Shown: positions 55,967-64,000 of the stretch, in pieces | Layout: the number at the start of each line of letters is the position of its first letter | Position numbering within the stretch: position 1 is the first letter of the stretch | NCBI RefSeq assembly: GCF_000010425.1 | Contig: NC_008618.1 | Location: 1,233,946-1,297,945 of the forward strand | Length of the DNA stretch: 64,000 nucleotides | Direction: 5' to 3' | Source: Bifidobacterium adolescentis ATCC 15703 | GTDB taxonomy: Bacteria > Actinomycetota > Actinomycetes > Actinomycetales > Bifidobacteriaceae | The notes under the pieces: generated by a model | Told to the model about the DNA's origin: nothing | Databases searched by the model: none | The model's input: the letters and a program-made list of their open reading frames with translations, nothing else | Position numbers and translations under genes: made by a program

Positions 55967-58081
55967 ATGGCGGTCGATATGGCGATCAGCGCGACGGAAA
56001 AACCCCTGGGCAAAGTGTTCACTTCCGATTACCAACTCACCATCCCTTCGTTCCAACGCGCGTACACGTGGCAGGCGGAGAACATCGAACAGCTCGTCAA
56101 CGACCTTCAGGACGCCTGCGCCGACCCGGACACGCCTTACTTCCTCGGCTCGCTCATCCTCGTCAAGGACGGCCCCACCCAATACCAGGTCATCGACGGC
56201 CAACAGCGCCTCATCTCCCTGTCAATCATCATCTCCGTGCTGCGCGAACTGGAAGACGACCCCGACCTCATCGACAGCCTCAACGACCTCATTTTGGAAC
56301 CAGGCGACAAACTCCGCGGCATCAAAGCCGAGCCACGACTCACCCTGCGAGAACGCGACACCGACTTCTTCCGCATGTACGTGCAGGAAGGCGATTTGGA
56401 AGGCCTGTTCGATCTGAGGGACAACGACATCGCCTCGCACGCGCAACGCAACATCGCCGTCAACACCCGCCGCACATTCGACCTGCTCGCCGCCATGGAC
56501 GCCAAAGACCGCCGCCGATTCGCCTCATACCTGGTCAACGGCGTCACCCTCGTCATCGTCACCACCGACGACCTCGCCGGCGCGCACCGCATCTTCGACG
56601 TGATGAACATGCGCGGCGTGCCACTGACCGCATCCGACGTGTTCAAAGCGAAAACCATCGCGGAAATATCCCCCGCCGCGCGTAACGCCTACGCCACACG
56701 ATGGGACGACATCATGGACCCGCTCGGCGATGACTCGCACACGCTCGAAGAGTTCTTCTCCGACCTGCACCTGATCGTCTCGCACAAGGCCGTCTGCACA
56801 CAGCTGCTTGAGGAATTCCGCAAAGACGTGCTCAAACCATACGTGAAGAAACAGAACGTCATCTCCTTCATCGACGATCTGCTCGCCCCTTATGCCAACG
56901 CGTGGCTCATCCTCAACCGTCCGACCGACGCCAACCTGCCAGACGACATCGTGGCCATGCTCGTCTCACTCGCCGACTACCAGACCACCGACTGGAAACC
57001 CGTGGCCATGTGGGCGCTCGTCAACTCCATCCGCAACCTCGGCAGCGCCAACGCACAAGTGTTCTCCACACCCGGAAATATCGGAAACGAAACCACGAAC
57101 GCGCACGACGAACGCCTCCAATTACACGACATCGACAGACTCCACGACGTTCTCGCCGCACTCGAACGCGTCACCGGCGTCGACAGCCTCAACCGGCAAA
57201 GCCCACTCGCCCGACGCACACGCGCCGCAAGCGCCATCCGAGACCTCAACAAAGGCCATACCCTCCAACAGATCCGTGGATTCCTCATCACCGACGAGGA
57301 CCGACGTTCCGCACTCGCGCATCTACGTGGCGAGTTGCAGACCAGTCCCGCCATGAAGAAACTTCTGCTCATCCGCGCCAACGAGCAGAAGGCCGGCTAC
57401 CGCATCACCCGACCGCGCAGTCTCAAAGCGTTGCCGATCATGCCCGAACAGGTCAGCGCGAAATCCGATTTCGCCGCTTGGCCGGAGTCGGTGCGTGACC
57501 ATTGGGCAAACCGCATCGGCAATTTGGTGCTTAGTCAGGCCAATGAAACCCAAGTCGCGCCACTCGCCACGTATGCGCAGCGGCGCGACCGCATGCTGTT
57601 GTCGGCAAGCTCCAGACGTTTTCCGCTGACAGCCGAACTCGCCAATATCGCCGAATGCACACCACAGACGCTGCAATACCGGCAGGATGAGATGGTTCGG
57701 CTCATCGCCGACCATTGGAATATTCGTTACGATGCCGACGATACGGATTTGTCGACGTTGAACGAGGAGACGCTCAATGTGAAAGCTACGGCCTCCTCCC
57801 CCACGTCCAAACGCGTCAGCATTGCCCAAGTGCTGGAAGCCGGGCTGCTTATCGCCGGAGAGACCTTGGTATGGGAGCGTCCCCGCAAGGGCGAACGTTG
57901 GGTAGCGACCGTCACTTCCGAAGGCAAGCTGCGCATGGATGACGGCAGGGAGTATGCCACGCCTACTGCCGCGGCGCGTGCCGTTGGCGGCTCATCAGCG
58001 GGTCTTACCGTGTGGAAACGCACGTCGAATGGCCAGAAACTGAGTGACGTTTGGAAGGCGTATCGTCTGCGCAAGCACTGA
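55967..58081 (+). CDS. DUF262 / DUF1524-like / RAMA-domain protein
   Basis: This 704-residue protein belongs to the GmrSD-like group. The N-terminal DUF262 (GmrS, about residues 1-240) has LTIPSFQRAYTWQAENIEQL and YQVIDGQQRLISLSII with the DGQQR motif used for nucleotide hydrolysis. The middle region (about 480-590) resembles DUF1524/GmrD through WANRIGNLVLSQANETQ, but the expected HNH histidine block (EHIxPQ) reads ALPIMPEQ. A RAMA domain ends the protein (about 617-704, SIAQVLEAGLLIAGE, TVTSEGKLRMDDGREYATPT, AAARAVGG). RAMA domains are linked to restriction-modification and DNA reading. No partner gene is adjacent. A phage-defence role is inferred. Confidence 0.8.
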   Translation: MAVDMAISATEKPLGKVFTSDYQLTIPSFQRAYTWQAENIEQLVNDLQDACADPDTPYFLGSLILVKDGPTQYQVIDGQQRLISLSIIISVLRELEDDPDLIDSLNDLILEPGDKLRGIKAEPRLTLRERDTDFFRMYVQEGDLEGLFDLRDNDIASHAQRNIAVNTRRTFDLLAAMDAKDRRRFASYLVNGVTLVIVTTDDLAGAHRIFDVMNMRGVPLTASDVFKAKTIAEISPAARNAYATRWDDIMDPLGDDSHTLEEFFSDLHLIVSHKAVCTQLLEEFRKDVLKPYVKKQNVISFIDDLLAPYANAWLILNRPTDANLPDDIVAMLVSLADYQTTDWKPVAMWALVNSIRNLGSANAQVFSTPGNIGNETTNAHDERLQLHDIDRLHDVLAALERVTGVDSLNRQSPLARRTRAASAIRDLNKGHTLQQIRGFLITDEDRRSALAHLRGELQTSPAMKKLLLIRANEQKAGYRITRPRSLKALPIMPEQVSAKSDFAAWPESVRDHWANRIGNLVLSQANETQVAPLATYAQRRDRMLLSASSRRFPLTAELANIAECTPQTLQYRQDEMVRLIADHWNIRYDADDTDLSTLNEETLNVKATASSPTSKRVSIAQVLEAGLLIAGETLVWERPRKGERWVATVTSEGKLRMDDGREYATPTAAARAVGGSSAGLTVWKRTSNGQKLSDVWKAYRLRKH

Positions 58082-58144
58082 GGACGCCGAACGACCAGAT
58101 GGTCAGTCTCAACCAGCCGGATTCAATCAACCGGATTCAGCCGG

Positions 58145-58849
58145 TCAATGCCAGGCCAGCCATTCGACGGCGAGTTTGGTGCGATTGGAGATGTTGGTTT
58201 TGGCAAGTATGTCGCTGATGCGGTTGCGGACCGTGCCTTCGCTGAGAAACAGCCGTGACGCGATCTCACGATTGTCCAATCCCTCGGCCACAAGTTCCAG
58301 CACGTCCAATTCGCGTTCGGTAAGGCCGGCGAAACGTTCGGATGGTCCGCTGGAATCGGGGTTCCGAGATCCTTGAACTGCCTGCGCATCATCATGCGAC
58401 ACAACGCGATCGACTGATGAGGATTCGTCTGATGTCGTGGATTGCGGACTGACCCGCAGCTTGCTCAACACTTCGGCGCCCATGACCACTTGTCCGGCCA
58501 TGACGGCTTGCACCGCGGGTATGACGGACGAAACGTCCTGTTTGATCAAGTAGCCTTTCGTGCCTATTTCCAACGCTTTGGCGATGTATGACTCGTCGGC
58601 GAATGTGGTGAGGATAAGGATTCGCGCGTTCGGATGCGCGTCAAGAATCGCCTCCGACGCTTGCAATCCGTCCATTCCCGGCATCTGCACGTCGACCAGC
58701 AACACATCGGGGGCATCCATCTCATATTGGGTCACCGCATCCGTGCCGGTGTTGGCGGTCCATGCCACATCGGCGGTGCCGGTGGCTTCGAGAATCGTGG
58801 ATAATGACGAGCAGACGATTGGATCATCGTCTGCGATCGCGACACGCAT
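58145..58849 (-). CDS. Two-component response regulator, NarL/LuxR type
   Basis: This 234-residue regulator has the phospho-acceptor D53 (LLVDVQMPGMDGLQ) and receiver residues in ILTTFADES and GTKGYLIKQD. The HTH is LTERELDVLELVAEGLDN then REIASRLFLSEGTVRNRISD. A longer, Ser/Asp-rich linker joins the two domains. The ATG at 58849 overlaps the stop of the kinase gene (TAATG), so they are translationally coupled. The 25-codon upstream extension in the open frame is inside the kinase gene and not used. Confidence 0.9.
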   Translation of the reverse strand: MRVAIADDDPIVCSSLSTILEATGTADVAWTANTGTDAVTQYEMDAPDVLLVDVQMPGMDGLQASEAILDAHPNARILILTTFADESYIAKALEIGTKGYLIKQDVSSVIPAVQAVMAGQVVMGAEVLSKLRVSPQSTTSDESSSVDRVVSHDDAQAVQGSRNPDSSGPSERFAGLTERELDVLELVAEGLDNREIASRLFLSEGTVRNRISDILAKTNISNRTKLAVEWLAWH

Positions 58850-60063
58850 TAATGCGCTCCTTTCTCCGGTTGCGTCGTTTCCGAACCACTCGCCGGCTTG
58901 GGGATGGATACGAACACGCGCCAACCCTCATGATACGGCCCGCAAATCGCGGAGCCTCCCAACGCACGAGCCCGTTCCTCAATGTCCGAAATGCCGATGC
59001 CTGTGGAATCGTTCGGTCGAATGAACTGCATGGCGACGGCTTCAGCAGACGATCTTCTCACGGTTCCATCATCCTGCACGCACAGCTGCCACAATGCCGG
59101 GAAATCGCGCAGGGTGATTGAAACGTTCCTTGCCTGACTGTGTTTGACCGTATTGTTCAACGCCTCGCGAATCGCAGTGGCGAAGCAGCGGGACACGGCC
59201 GCCGGCGCTGAATCGATGCCGTTGACCAGCCTCACCCGCAAGGGGCCGGCGCCGTCCATGCTGTGTGCGGCCGTCTCAATCTGCGAAGCGAAATCCGTAC
59301 CTTCGTCTTTCAAATCATGCACGGCTTTACGCACCAAAGTCATAGCCTCGCTCACCGTGTCATGAATTTCACAGAAACGTTGGGCGGATTGTTCCTGTCC
59401 GGCAACCTGGGCCACCACGTGCGCCGCCTCGGTCTGCATGATGGCTCGGGTCAGCATGTGGCCGACATTGTCATGGATCTCACGTGCGATGCGTGTGCGT
59501 TCGGCAAGCGTCGCCGTGCGTACGGCCAACGCACGATCCTCGTCGTTTTCGGCGATCTGCGAGCGCAGGCGGCGAATCTGGTCGCGGCGGGAATCCTGCA
59601 ATCGCCGCACTTCGCGGGCGAGGTTCGCGCAGCGCGCGCAAAGCAGACCGGCAGCGAATCCCAGAACCGTTTGGAGCACCATCAATATGATGATGGACAA
59701 GTCGGATGGAACGTGCGAGCCAATCGAACAGAAAATCACTATCGTCATGGGAAGAAGCCACAGCCATCGCGGCACCAACGCTTGCAAGAAGCGGCTGCCA
59801 TCGACACCAGCGGACGATGATGCCGCGTTGAATGCTGCGATGGGAAGCATCAGATACCACGCCGGCACCAGGCATGCGCCGCAGTCAAGCATGACAATCA
59901 ACGTCATCGCAAGCCACGAACCCGACGCGTATTCCCCCACCGCGGCACAACACACCGCCACAAGCGCGCCGCACATCAGGTCAAGGCCGACATCTCCGGA
60001 TGCGTATACGCCCATGATCATGCCCATGGCCAGGAACACGGCTTGGAACAACAACCGTTTCAT
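58849..60063 (-). CDS. Two-component sensor histidine kinase, NarL/DesK type
   Basis: This 404-residue kinase has about five or six hydrophobic segments in the first 145 residues with short loops. The phosphoacceptor is H197 in TRIAREIHDNVGHML. The ATPase domain has EALNNTVKHSQA (N box) and STGIGISDIEERARALGG (G box). It has the DesK layout in which the membrane part itself senses lipid or envelope disturbance. The ATG at 60063 has GGGAGGCGGC upstream. It is divergent from the ABC exporter at 60280-63837. Confidence 0.9.
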   Translation of the reverse strand: MKRLLFQAVFLAMGMIMGVYASGDVGLDLMCGALVAVCCAAVGEYASGSWLAMTLIVMLDCGACLVPAWYLMLPIAAFNAASSSAGVDGSRFLQALVPRWLWLLPMTIVIFCSIGSHVPSDLSIIILMVLQTVLGFAAGLLCARCANLAREVRRLQDSRRDQIRRLRSQIAENDEDRALAVRTATLAERTRIAREIHDNVGHMLTRAIMQTEAAHVVAQVAGQEQSAQRFCEIHDTVSEAMTLVRKAVHDLKDEGTDFASQIETAAHSMDGAGPLRVRLVNGIDSAPAAVSRCFATAIREALNNTVKHSQARNVSITLRDFPALWQLCVQDDGTVRRSSAEAVAMQFIRPNDSTGIGISDIEERARALGGSAICGPYHEGWRVFVSIPKPASGSETTQPEKGAH

Positions 60064-60157
60064 GCCGCCTCCCGTCCGCCGATTCGTGTCTGATTGGTTC
60101 GCTTGCTTCCAGAGTAATGCACATGGCGCATGGCACAGCCGGCGGCATCAACGAAGG

Positions 60158-60169
60158 TGACATTTGTCA
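60158..60169. promoter_or_regulatory. Inverted repeat TGACA-TT-TGTCA, candidate operator
   Basis: A perfect inverted repeat, with more GTGAC half-sites at about 60179 and 60199, lies between the kinase and exporter starts. Spacing and position suggest a binding site for the response regulator at 58145. This is inference. Confidence 0.5.
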
Positions 60170-60279
60170 TGTTCGAAAGTGACACCATTCCGGCAATTGT
60201 GACTACGCGCACCATGTCGGGGGCATCCGGCGGCACGACAATGGAATCAGAGGCATGGAGCACGAGAAAGGAGCTCGTC

Positions 60280-61266
60280 ATGGGTGGACGCATGAATGAC
60301 GCTGCCGATGCGGTCAGCGCGGTCAAGGTCTCGAAACTGGTGAAACGTTACGGAGACATGCTGGCGCTCGACTATTTCGATCTCGACGTGCATCAGGGGG
60401 AAATCTTCGGCCTGCTGGGGCCTAACGGCTCAGGCAAGACCACGGCGATCAACTGCATACTTGCGTTGCTCACGTTCGATGAGGGCACTGTGCGCGTGTT
60501 CGGCGAGCCGATCAGCCCTACCAGCTATGCGTTGAAGCGGCGTATCGGCATTGTGCCGCAGAACGTGGCCGTGTTCAACGAATTGACCGTCGAGGAGAAC
60601 ATCGATTATTTCTGCTCGCTGTATGTTTCCGACAAGGCAAAACGTCGCATGCTCGTGGACGAGGCGTTGGATTTCGTAGGATTGCGCGATTACCGTACCT
60701 ATCGTCCGGCGAAACTGTCCGGCGGTCTGCTGCGTCGTCTTAATATCGCCTGCGGCATCGCCCACAAGCCGGATCTGATCTTTTTCGACGAGCCGACCGT
60801 GGCCGTCGATCCACAAAGCCGCAATGCGATTCTCGAAGGTATCCAACGACTTAACCGCGAAGGCGCGACGGTGATCTACACCAGCCATTACATGGAGGAG
60901 GTCGAGCAGATCTGCGACCGCATCCTCATCATGGATCATGGCCGGCATCTGGCTCTTGGCACCGCGGAGGAACTTAAGGCGATGATCAGCACCGGCGAAC
61001 GCATCAGCATCGAAACCGATGATCTGGGAGGGCGCTCAGATTCGGCCGATACGACGCTTGCGCGATTGCGCGCATTGCCGTTCGTGACCAACGCCGACTA
61101 TGACGGCCATGAGCTGACGGTGAACTGCCGCCAGGGCGATCACAATCTCATCGACGTACTGCAGCTGTTGGAGCACGAGGGCACGAATATCGGGCATCTC
61201 TCCAGTCGCCAGCCGACGCTCAATGATGTGTTCCTGGAACTGACCGGCACCGCGTTACGCGACTGA
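60280..61266 (+). CDS. ABC-2 exporter ATPase subunit
   Basis: This 328-residue ATPase has Walker A GPNGSGKTT, signature LSGGLLRRLNIA, Walker B LIFFDEPTVAVDP, and a switch His in IYTSHYMEEVEQIC. It belongs to the DrrA/CcmA-like class that powers efflux of drugs, lantibiotics or lipids. A C-terminal extension of about 90 residues follows the ATPase fold. The ATG at 60280 is chosen because AAGGAG lies six bases upstream; the open frame runs 50 codons further. Two permease genes follow. Confidence 0.93.
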   Translation: MGGRMNDAADAVSAVKVSKLVKRYGDMLALDYFDLDVHQGEIFGLLGPNGSGKTTAINCILALLTFDEGTVRVFGEPISPTSYALKRRIGIVPQNVAVFNELTVEENIDYFCSLYVSDKAKRRMLVDEALDFVGLRDYRTYRPAKLSGGLLRRLNIACGIAHKPDLIFFDEPTVAVDPQSRNAILEGIQRLNREGATVIYTSHYMEEVEQICDRILIMDHGRHLALGTAEELKAMISTGERISIETDDLGGRSDSADTTLARLRALPFVTNADYDGHELTVNCRQGDHNLIDVLQLLEHEGTNIGHLSSRQPTLNDVFLELTGTALRD

Positions 61267-61310
61267 CTTGGCTTGCAAGGCTTGTGGCAAATCGAAAGGC
61301 ATGTGACATC

Positions 61311-62561
61311 ATGTGGCAGACGTTACTGATCAATCTCAAACTGCATTTGCGGGAGAAAACGCAACTGTTCTGGCTGTTCGCCTTCCCCATCATCCTGGCC
61401 ACCATGTTCAACGGCATGTTCGGCAACATCGCGGAAAGTTTCGAGCTGCACACACTTGACGTGGCCGTGGTCGAAGACAACGCGTGGAAGACGTCCTATG
61501 GGGCGCAGACGCTGATCGAAGGCATTTCATCCGAATCGTCTGCATTATCGGACAATCACGTGAAAGTGAGTGCCGATGGCAAGAATGGAACGGGACTCAT
61601 CAACACGACCAAGGTGGAATCGATTGCGCAGGCGGAACAGCTGCTGGCCGACGGCACCGCGCAAGGCATGCTGCGAATCGATGACGGCAGATTGCGATTC
61701 TCCGTCTCACAGTCGACGCAATCGTCCGTGTCCGATGTGATGGCGTCGAGCAGCGGCTTGGATATTTCGCTGACGGTGCTGGGCAACATCGTGGACCTGT
61801 ACAACCGCAACACCGATGTGGTGGTGGACATTGCGAAGCACAACCCCGAAGCTCTGATGAATGGCAAGGTGACCGGCAGCATCGGTTCGGCGAATGGCTA
61901 TACAAAGGAAATCCAGCTGACGAATTTTAAACCGAGCGGTACGGCACGATATTACTATGCACTGCTGGGATTGGCCGCGTTGATGGCCATGAGCTTCGCC
62001 ATCAACGTAGTGACGATGACGCAGGCGAATCTTTCGGCTTTGGGTGTCCGCCGTTCCGTTTCGCCGCTTCCGAAATCGCAGCAACTGCTGGCTGGATTCC
62101 TGTCCAGTTGGCTGTGTTCGTTCCTGAGCCTGACCGTGGCCATGCTGTATATCCGGTTCGTCTGTCATATTTCGTTGGGCGGACGTGAATGGGCTGGTGT
62201 GGGAGCATGTCTCATGGCTTCGTTCGCGGCGAGCGCATTCGGCACGTTGCTTGGCGCGCTGCCGAAGATTCCAACCGGCGCCAAGCAGGGGCTGTGCACG
62301 GCGATCGCCTGCACGTTGTCATTGTTCTCCGGACTGTACGGTTCGTTCGCCATGCAGTTGAGCGACTTGATCGCCCAGCGCACACCGGTGCTGAGTCTGC
62401 TCAATCCGGCGCAGCAGATCACGAACCTGTTCTACGACATCCTCTATTACGACAATTTCAAACCGTTCTTCACCACCGCCGGCATCCTTGCCGCGATGAG
62501 CCTGGTCTGCCTTGCTGCGGCGACCGTTCTGTTGAGGAGGCAACGCTATGAATACCTGTAA
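61311..62561 (+). CDS. ABC-2 exporter permease 1
   Basis: This protein of about 416 residues begins MWQTLLINLKLHLREKTQLF. It has one membrane segment near the N-terminus, a large external domain (about 50-210), and five or six segments in the C-terminal half, typical of ABC-2 (YhgE/Pip-like) export permeases. The ATG at 61311 is the start chosen; a GTG at 61284 is also possible. It overlaps the next gene by 14 bases. Confidence 0.88.
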   Translation: MWQTLLINLKLHLREKTQLFWLFAFPIILATMFNGMFGNIAESFELHTLDVAVVEDNAWKTSYGAQTLIEGISSESSALSDNHVKVSADGKNGTGLINTTKVESIAQAEQLLADGTAQGMLRIDDGRLRFSVSQSTQSSVSDVMASSSGLDISLTVLGNIVDLYNRNTDVVVDIAKHNPEALMNGKVTGSIGSANGYTKEIQLTNFKPSGTARYYYALLGLAALMAMSFAINVVTMTQANLSALGVRRSVSPLPKSQQLLAGFLSSWLCSFLSLTVAMLYIRFVCHISLGGREWAGVGACLMASFAASAFGTLLGALPKIPTGAKQGLCTAIACTLSLFSGLYGSFAMQLSDLIAQRTPVLSLLNPAQQITNLFYDILYYDNFKPFFTTAGILAAMSLVCLAAATVLLRRQRYEYL

Positions 62562-63837
62562 GACGGCGCTGAGAATTCTCAAATCACGCAAGATGTACCT
62601 GGTCATCTATTTGGGGTTCATCGGCATCATGATGTTCGCCATCAGCTGGCAGATCATGCGTGGCTCGATGACGGGTGGCGATGAGGTGTTCCATCCCGAT
62701 ACGGCACGTGTGGCGGTGATCGACCGCGATGGCGATGCCGATGGTATTTCATCCGCGCTGCGTTCCTATCTTGCGTTGGATGGCGAGATGGTGGACCTTG
62801 CCGACGATTCCGAAGCGTTGCAGCAGGCCGTCGCTTCGAACTATGTCGATTTGATCGCAATTGTGCCGCACGGCTTCGCTTCGGATTATCAGAAATATCT
62901 GGATGGTTCGTCAAATGACCAACCGACTGTCGAAACCGTTGTCAGCTACACTTCCGGAGCAGGCTCCCTTTCGCAGCTGGAAGTCAACGAATTCCTGTCA
63001 TTGACACGCACCGCGTACTTGGGTCAAGCCGGGAAGCAGCAGTCGATGGAAACGGCCATGCGGACGGCGTTGGATACCGCGAAAGCAGATGCCAAGACGT
63101 CGAAAATAGCGGTGGTGCAATCGCCATCCGCAGATACTGATAATACCAAGCCGGCGGCATCCGCATTCGCCGGCACCATCAAAACGGGACTCTATCCGTT
63201 GCTGCTGGTCATGCCGATCTGCACGTTCCTGGTGATTGGCACCTTCAATGACAGTGAGATTCGTCGCCGCCTGTATTCGTCGCCGACGCGTCTGGTGTCG
63301 TTGCAGATGCAGGAGATGCTCACCTGCGCCGCCTTCGGCTTGGTGGTGTGCGTGGGTTACACGGCGGCGACATTGGTCTTGATGGTGGCCGCAGGAGTGC
63401 CGTTCGACGGGATTACATCCACGAATGTGGCTTTGACGTTCGTGTCGCTGCTGGCGTACACGTTGATGGCAATCGCCTGCGGTTTCCTTCTGGGGTCGGT
63501 TGGTTTCTCGGAAATGGCGGTCAATGCGTTCGCCAACGTATTCGGTCTGCTGTGCATGTTCACGTCGGGTATGGCATTCCCCATCGATATGATGCCCGAA
63601 CCGATGATCATGATCGGCAAGCTGCTGCCGGGATGGTGGCTGTGCGTGTCCATCGACAACGTGTTCGGGCTTGGCACGGCGGCTGCAACCGGTGTGGATT
63701 ATGGTTCTTGGGCATCGTCGGTCGGCTTGGTGGCATTGTTTGCAGTGGCGTTCATCTGCCTTGGTCTGGCATTGGGGCGTATCCGTCGCACACGCCCGTC
63801 CTTGGCCTCCCCCACCACCACGCAGTTGGCCAAGTAA
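62548..63837 (+). CDS. ABC-2 exporter permease 2
   Basis: This 429-residue paralogue of the upstream permease has the same plan: an N-terminal helix (KMYLVIYLGFIGIMMFAIS), a large external domain and a C-terminal membrane part. The two permeases should form the heterodimeric channel for the ATPase at 60280. The ATG at 62548 has GAGGAGGCAA upstream within the previous gene, so translation is coupled. Confidence 0.9.
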   Translation: MNTCKTALRILKSRKMYLVIYLGFIGIMMFAISWQIMRGSMTGGDEVFHPDTARVAVIDRDGDADGISSALRSYLALDGEMVDLADDSEALQQAVASNYVDLIAIVPHGFASDYQKYLDGSSNDQPTVETVVSYTSGAGSLSQLEVNEFLSLTRTAYLGQAGKQQSMETAMRTALDTAKADAKTSKIAVVQSPSADTDNTKPAASAFAGTIKTGLYPLLLVMPICTFLVIGTFNDSEIRRRLYSSPTRLVSLQMQEMLTCAAFGLVVCVGYTAATLVLMVAAGVPFDGITSTNVALTFVSLLAYTLMAIACGFLLGSVGFSEMAVNAFANVFGLLCMFTSGMAFPIDMMPEPMIMIGKLLPGWWLCVSIDNVFGLGTAAATGVDYGSWASSVGLVALFAVAFICLGLALGRIRRTRPSLASPTTTQLAK

Positions 63838-63847
63838 ATCCCCAAGT

Positions 63848-63884
63848 GTTCCGTTCCATCGGCCGAGTCCCGATGGAACGGAAC
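63848..63884 (+). terminator. Hairpin after the ABC exporter genes
   Basis: A 15-bp perfect stem (63848-63862 with 63870-63884) with a 7-base loop follows the last permease by ten bases. The tail is only weakly T-rich (ATCCGCCTTT). Confidence 0.65.
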
Positions 63885-63952
63885 ATCCGCCTTTGCCGTA
63901 GGCTCTCAATCAAATCGGATGGAACCGGACGAAATCGGACTAGGCTGAAAGC

Positions 63953-64000
63953 ATGATCGACCACATTACACTTCATGTTTCGAACGCGGAACGCAGCATC
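63953..64000 (+). CDS. VOC-family (glyoxalase-like) protein, first 16 codons
   Basis: The window ends 16 codons into this gene. The start MIDHITLHVSNAERSI is the typical opening of a vicinal-oxygen-chelate domain, with the first metal-ligand His at position 4. The specific reaction cannot be told. Confidence 0.6.
   Translation, partial: MIDHITLHVSNAERSI

Noticed and set aside
55967..58081. A full restriction-modification or BREX locus
   Set aside because: The neighbours are two-component and ABC genes; no methylase or further defence gene is adjacent.
58111..58140. Two CCGGATTCA copies as a repeat array
   Set aside because: Only two short copies in a 63-base gap, with no further spacing pattern.

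Overview
The window is chromosomal DNA of a Bifidobacterium, most likely of the B. adolescentis group. The evidence is high GC content, actinobacterial families (DUF4193, SepH, DUF4192, DUF3046, ClgR, long HPF), GTG/TTG starts, and a cell-attached GH26 mannanase with the module layout described for B. adolescentis. The species is inferred from memory of gene families, not from a search. Most of the window is conserved housekeeping DNA; no tRNA, rRNA, CRISPR array or prophage was seen.

Layout. 1-5 kb: start of an M20 amidohydrolase, a HAD phosphatase, a methionine-type ABC importer (metQ-metN-metI), yqeY and a cyclophilin. 5-13.5 kb: bifunctional (p)ppGpp enzyme rel, dut coupled to a DUF4193 gene, sepH, an alkaline-phosphatase-like phosphodiesterase, and parC. 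13.7-24.7 kb: an Lhr-type helicase, an MFS transporter, parE, the principal sigma factor and a DUF4192 gene. 24.9-29.7 kb: polyprenyl diphosphate synthase, a PASTA-type Ser/Thr kinase, a PlsC acyltransferase and a small membrane protein. 29.8-31.25 kb: a decayed IS3-family element with 24-bp inverted repeats and a 3-bp target duplication, inserted in the loop of an intergenic hairpin. 31.3-36.8 kb: trpD, secA, long HPF and RNase P RNA. 36.9-44 kb: recX-recA behind a LexA box, DUF3046, clgR, pncC (cinA C-terminal type), pgsA and ftsK. 44.2-47.3 kb: the GH26 mannanase. 47.4-50.7 kb: miaA, miaB and a small alarmone synthetase. 50.8-55.8 kb: EamA exporter, Bax-inhibitor-1 protein, DUF5067 lipid-layer protein and a NarL-type two-component system. 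56-58 kb: a DUF262/DUF1524/RAMA protein related to GmrSD-type restriction enzymes. 58.1-63.8 kb: a second NarL-type two-component system divergent from an ABC-2 exporter (one ATPase, two permeases). The window ends in the first codons of a VOC-family gene.

How it fits together. Several blocks serve genome maintenance and division: parC/parE, ftsK, sepH, recA/recX. Two alarmone enzymes and HPF point to starvation control of translation. Accessory content is limited to the mannanase, the IS element, the DUF262-RAMA gene and the two sensor modules. No clearly new multi-gene system is visible. The best leads are the DUF262-RAMA protein without an obvious HNH histidine, the IS element that splits a terminator-like hairpin, the low-complexity inserts in both topoisomerase IV subunits, and the methionine transporter ATPase without its regulatory domain.
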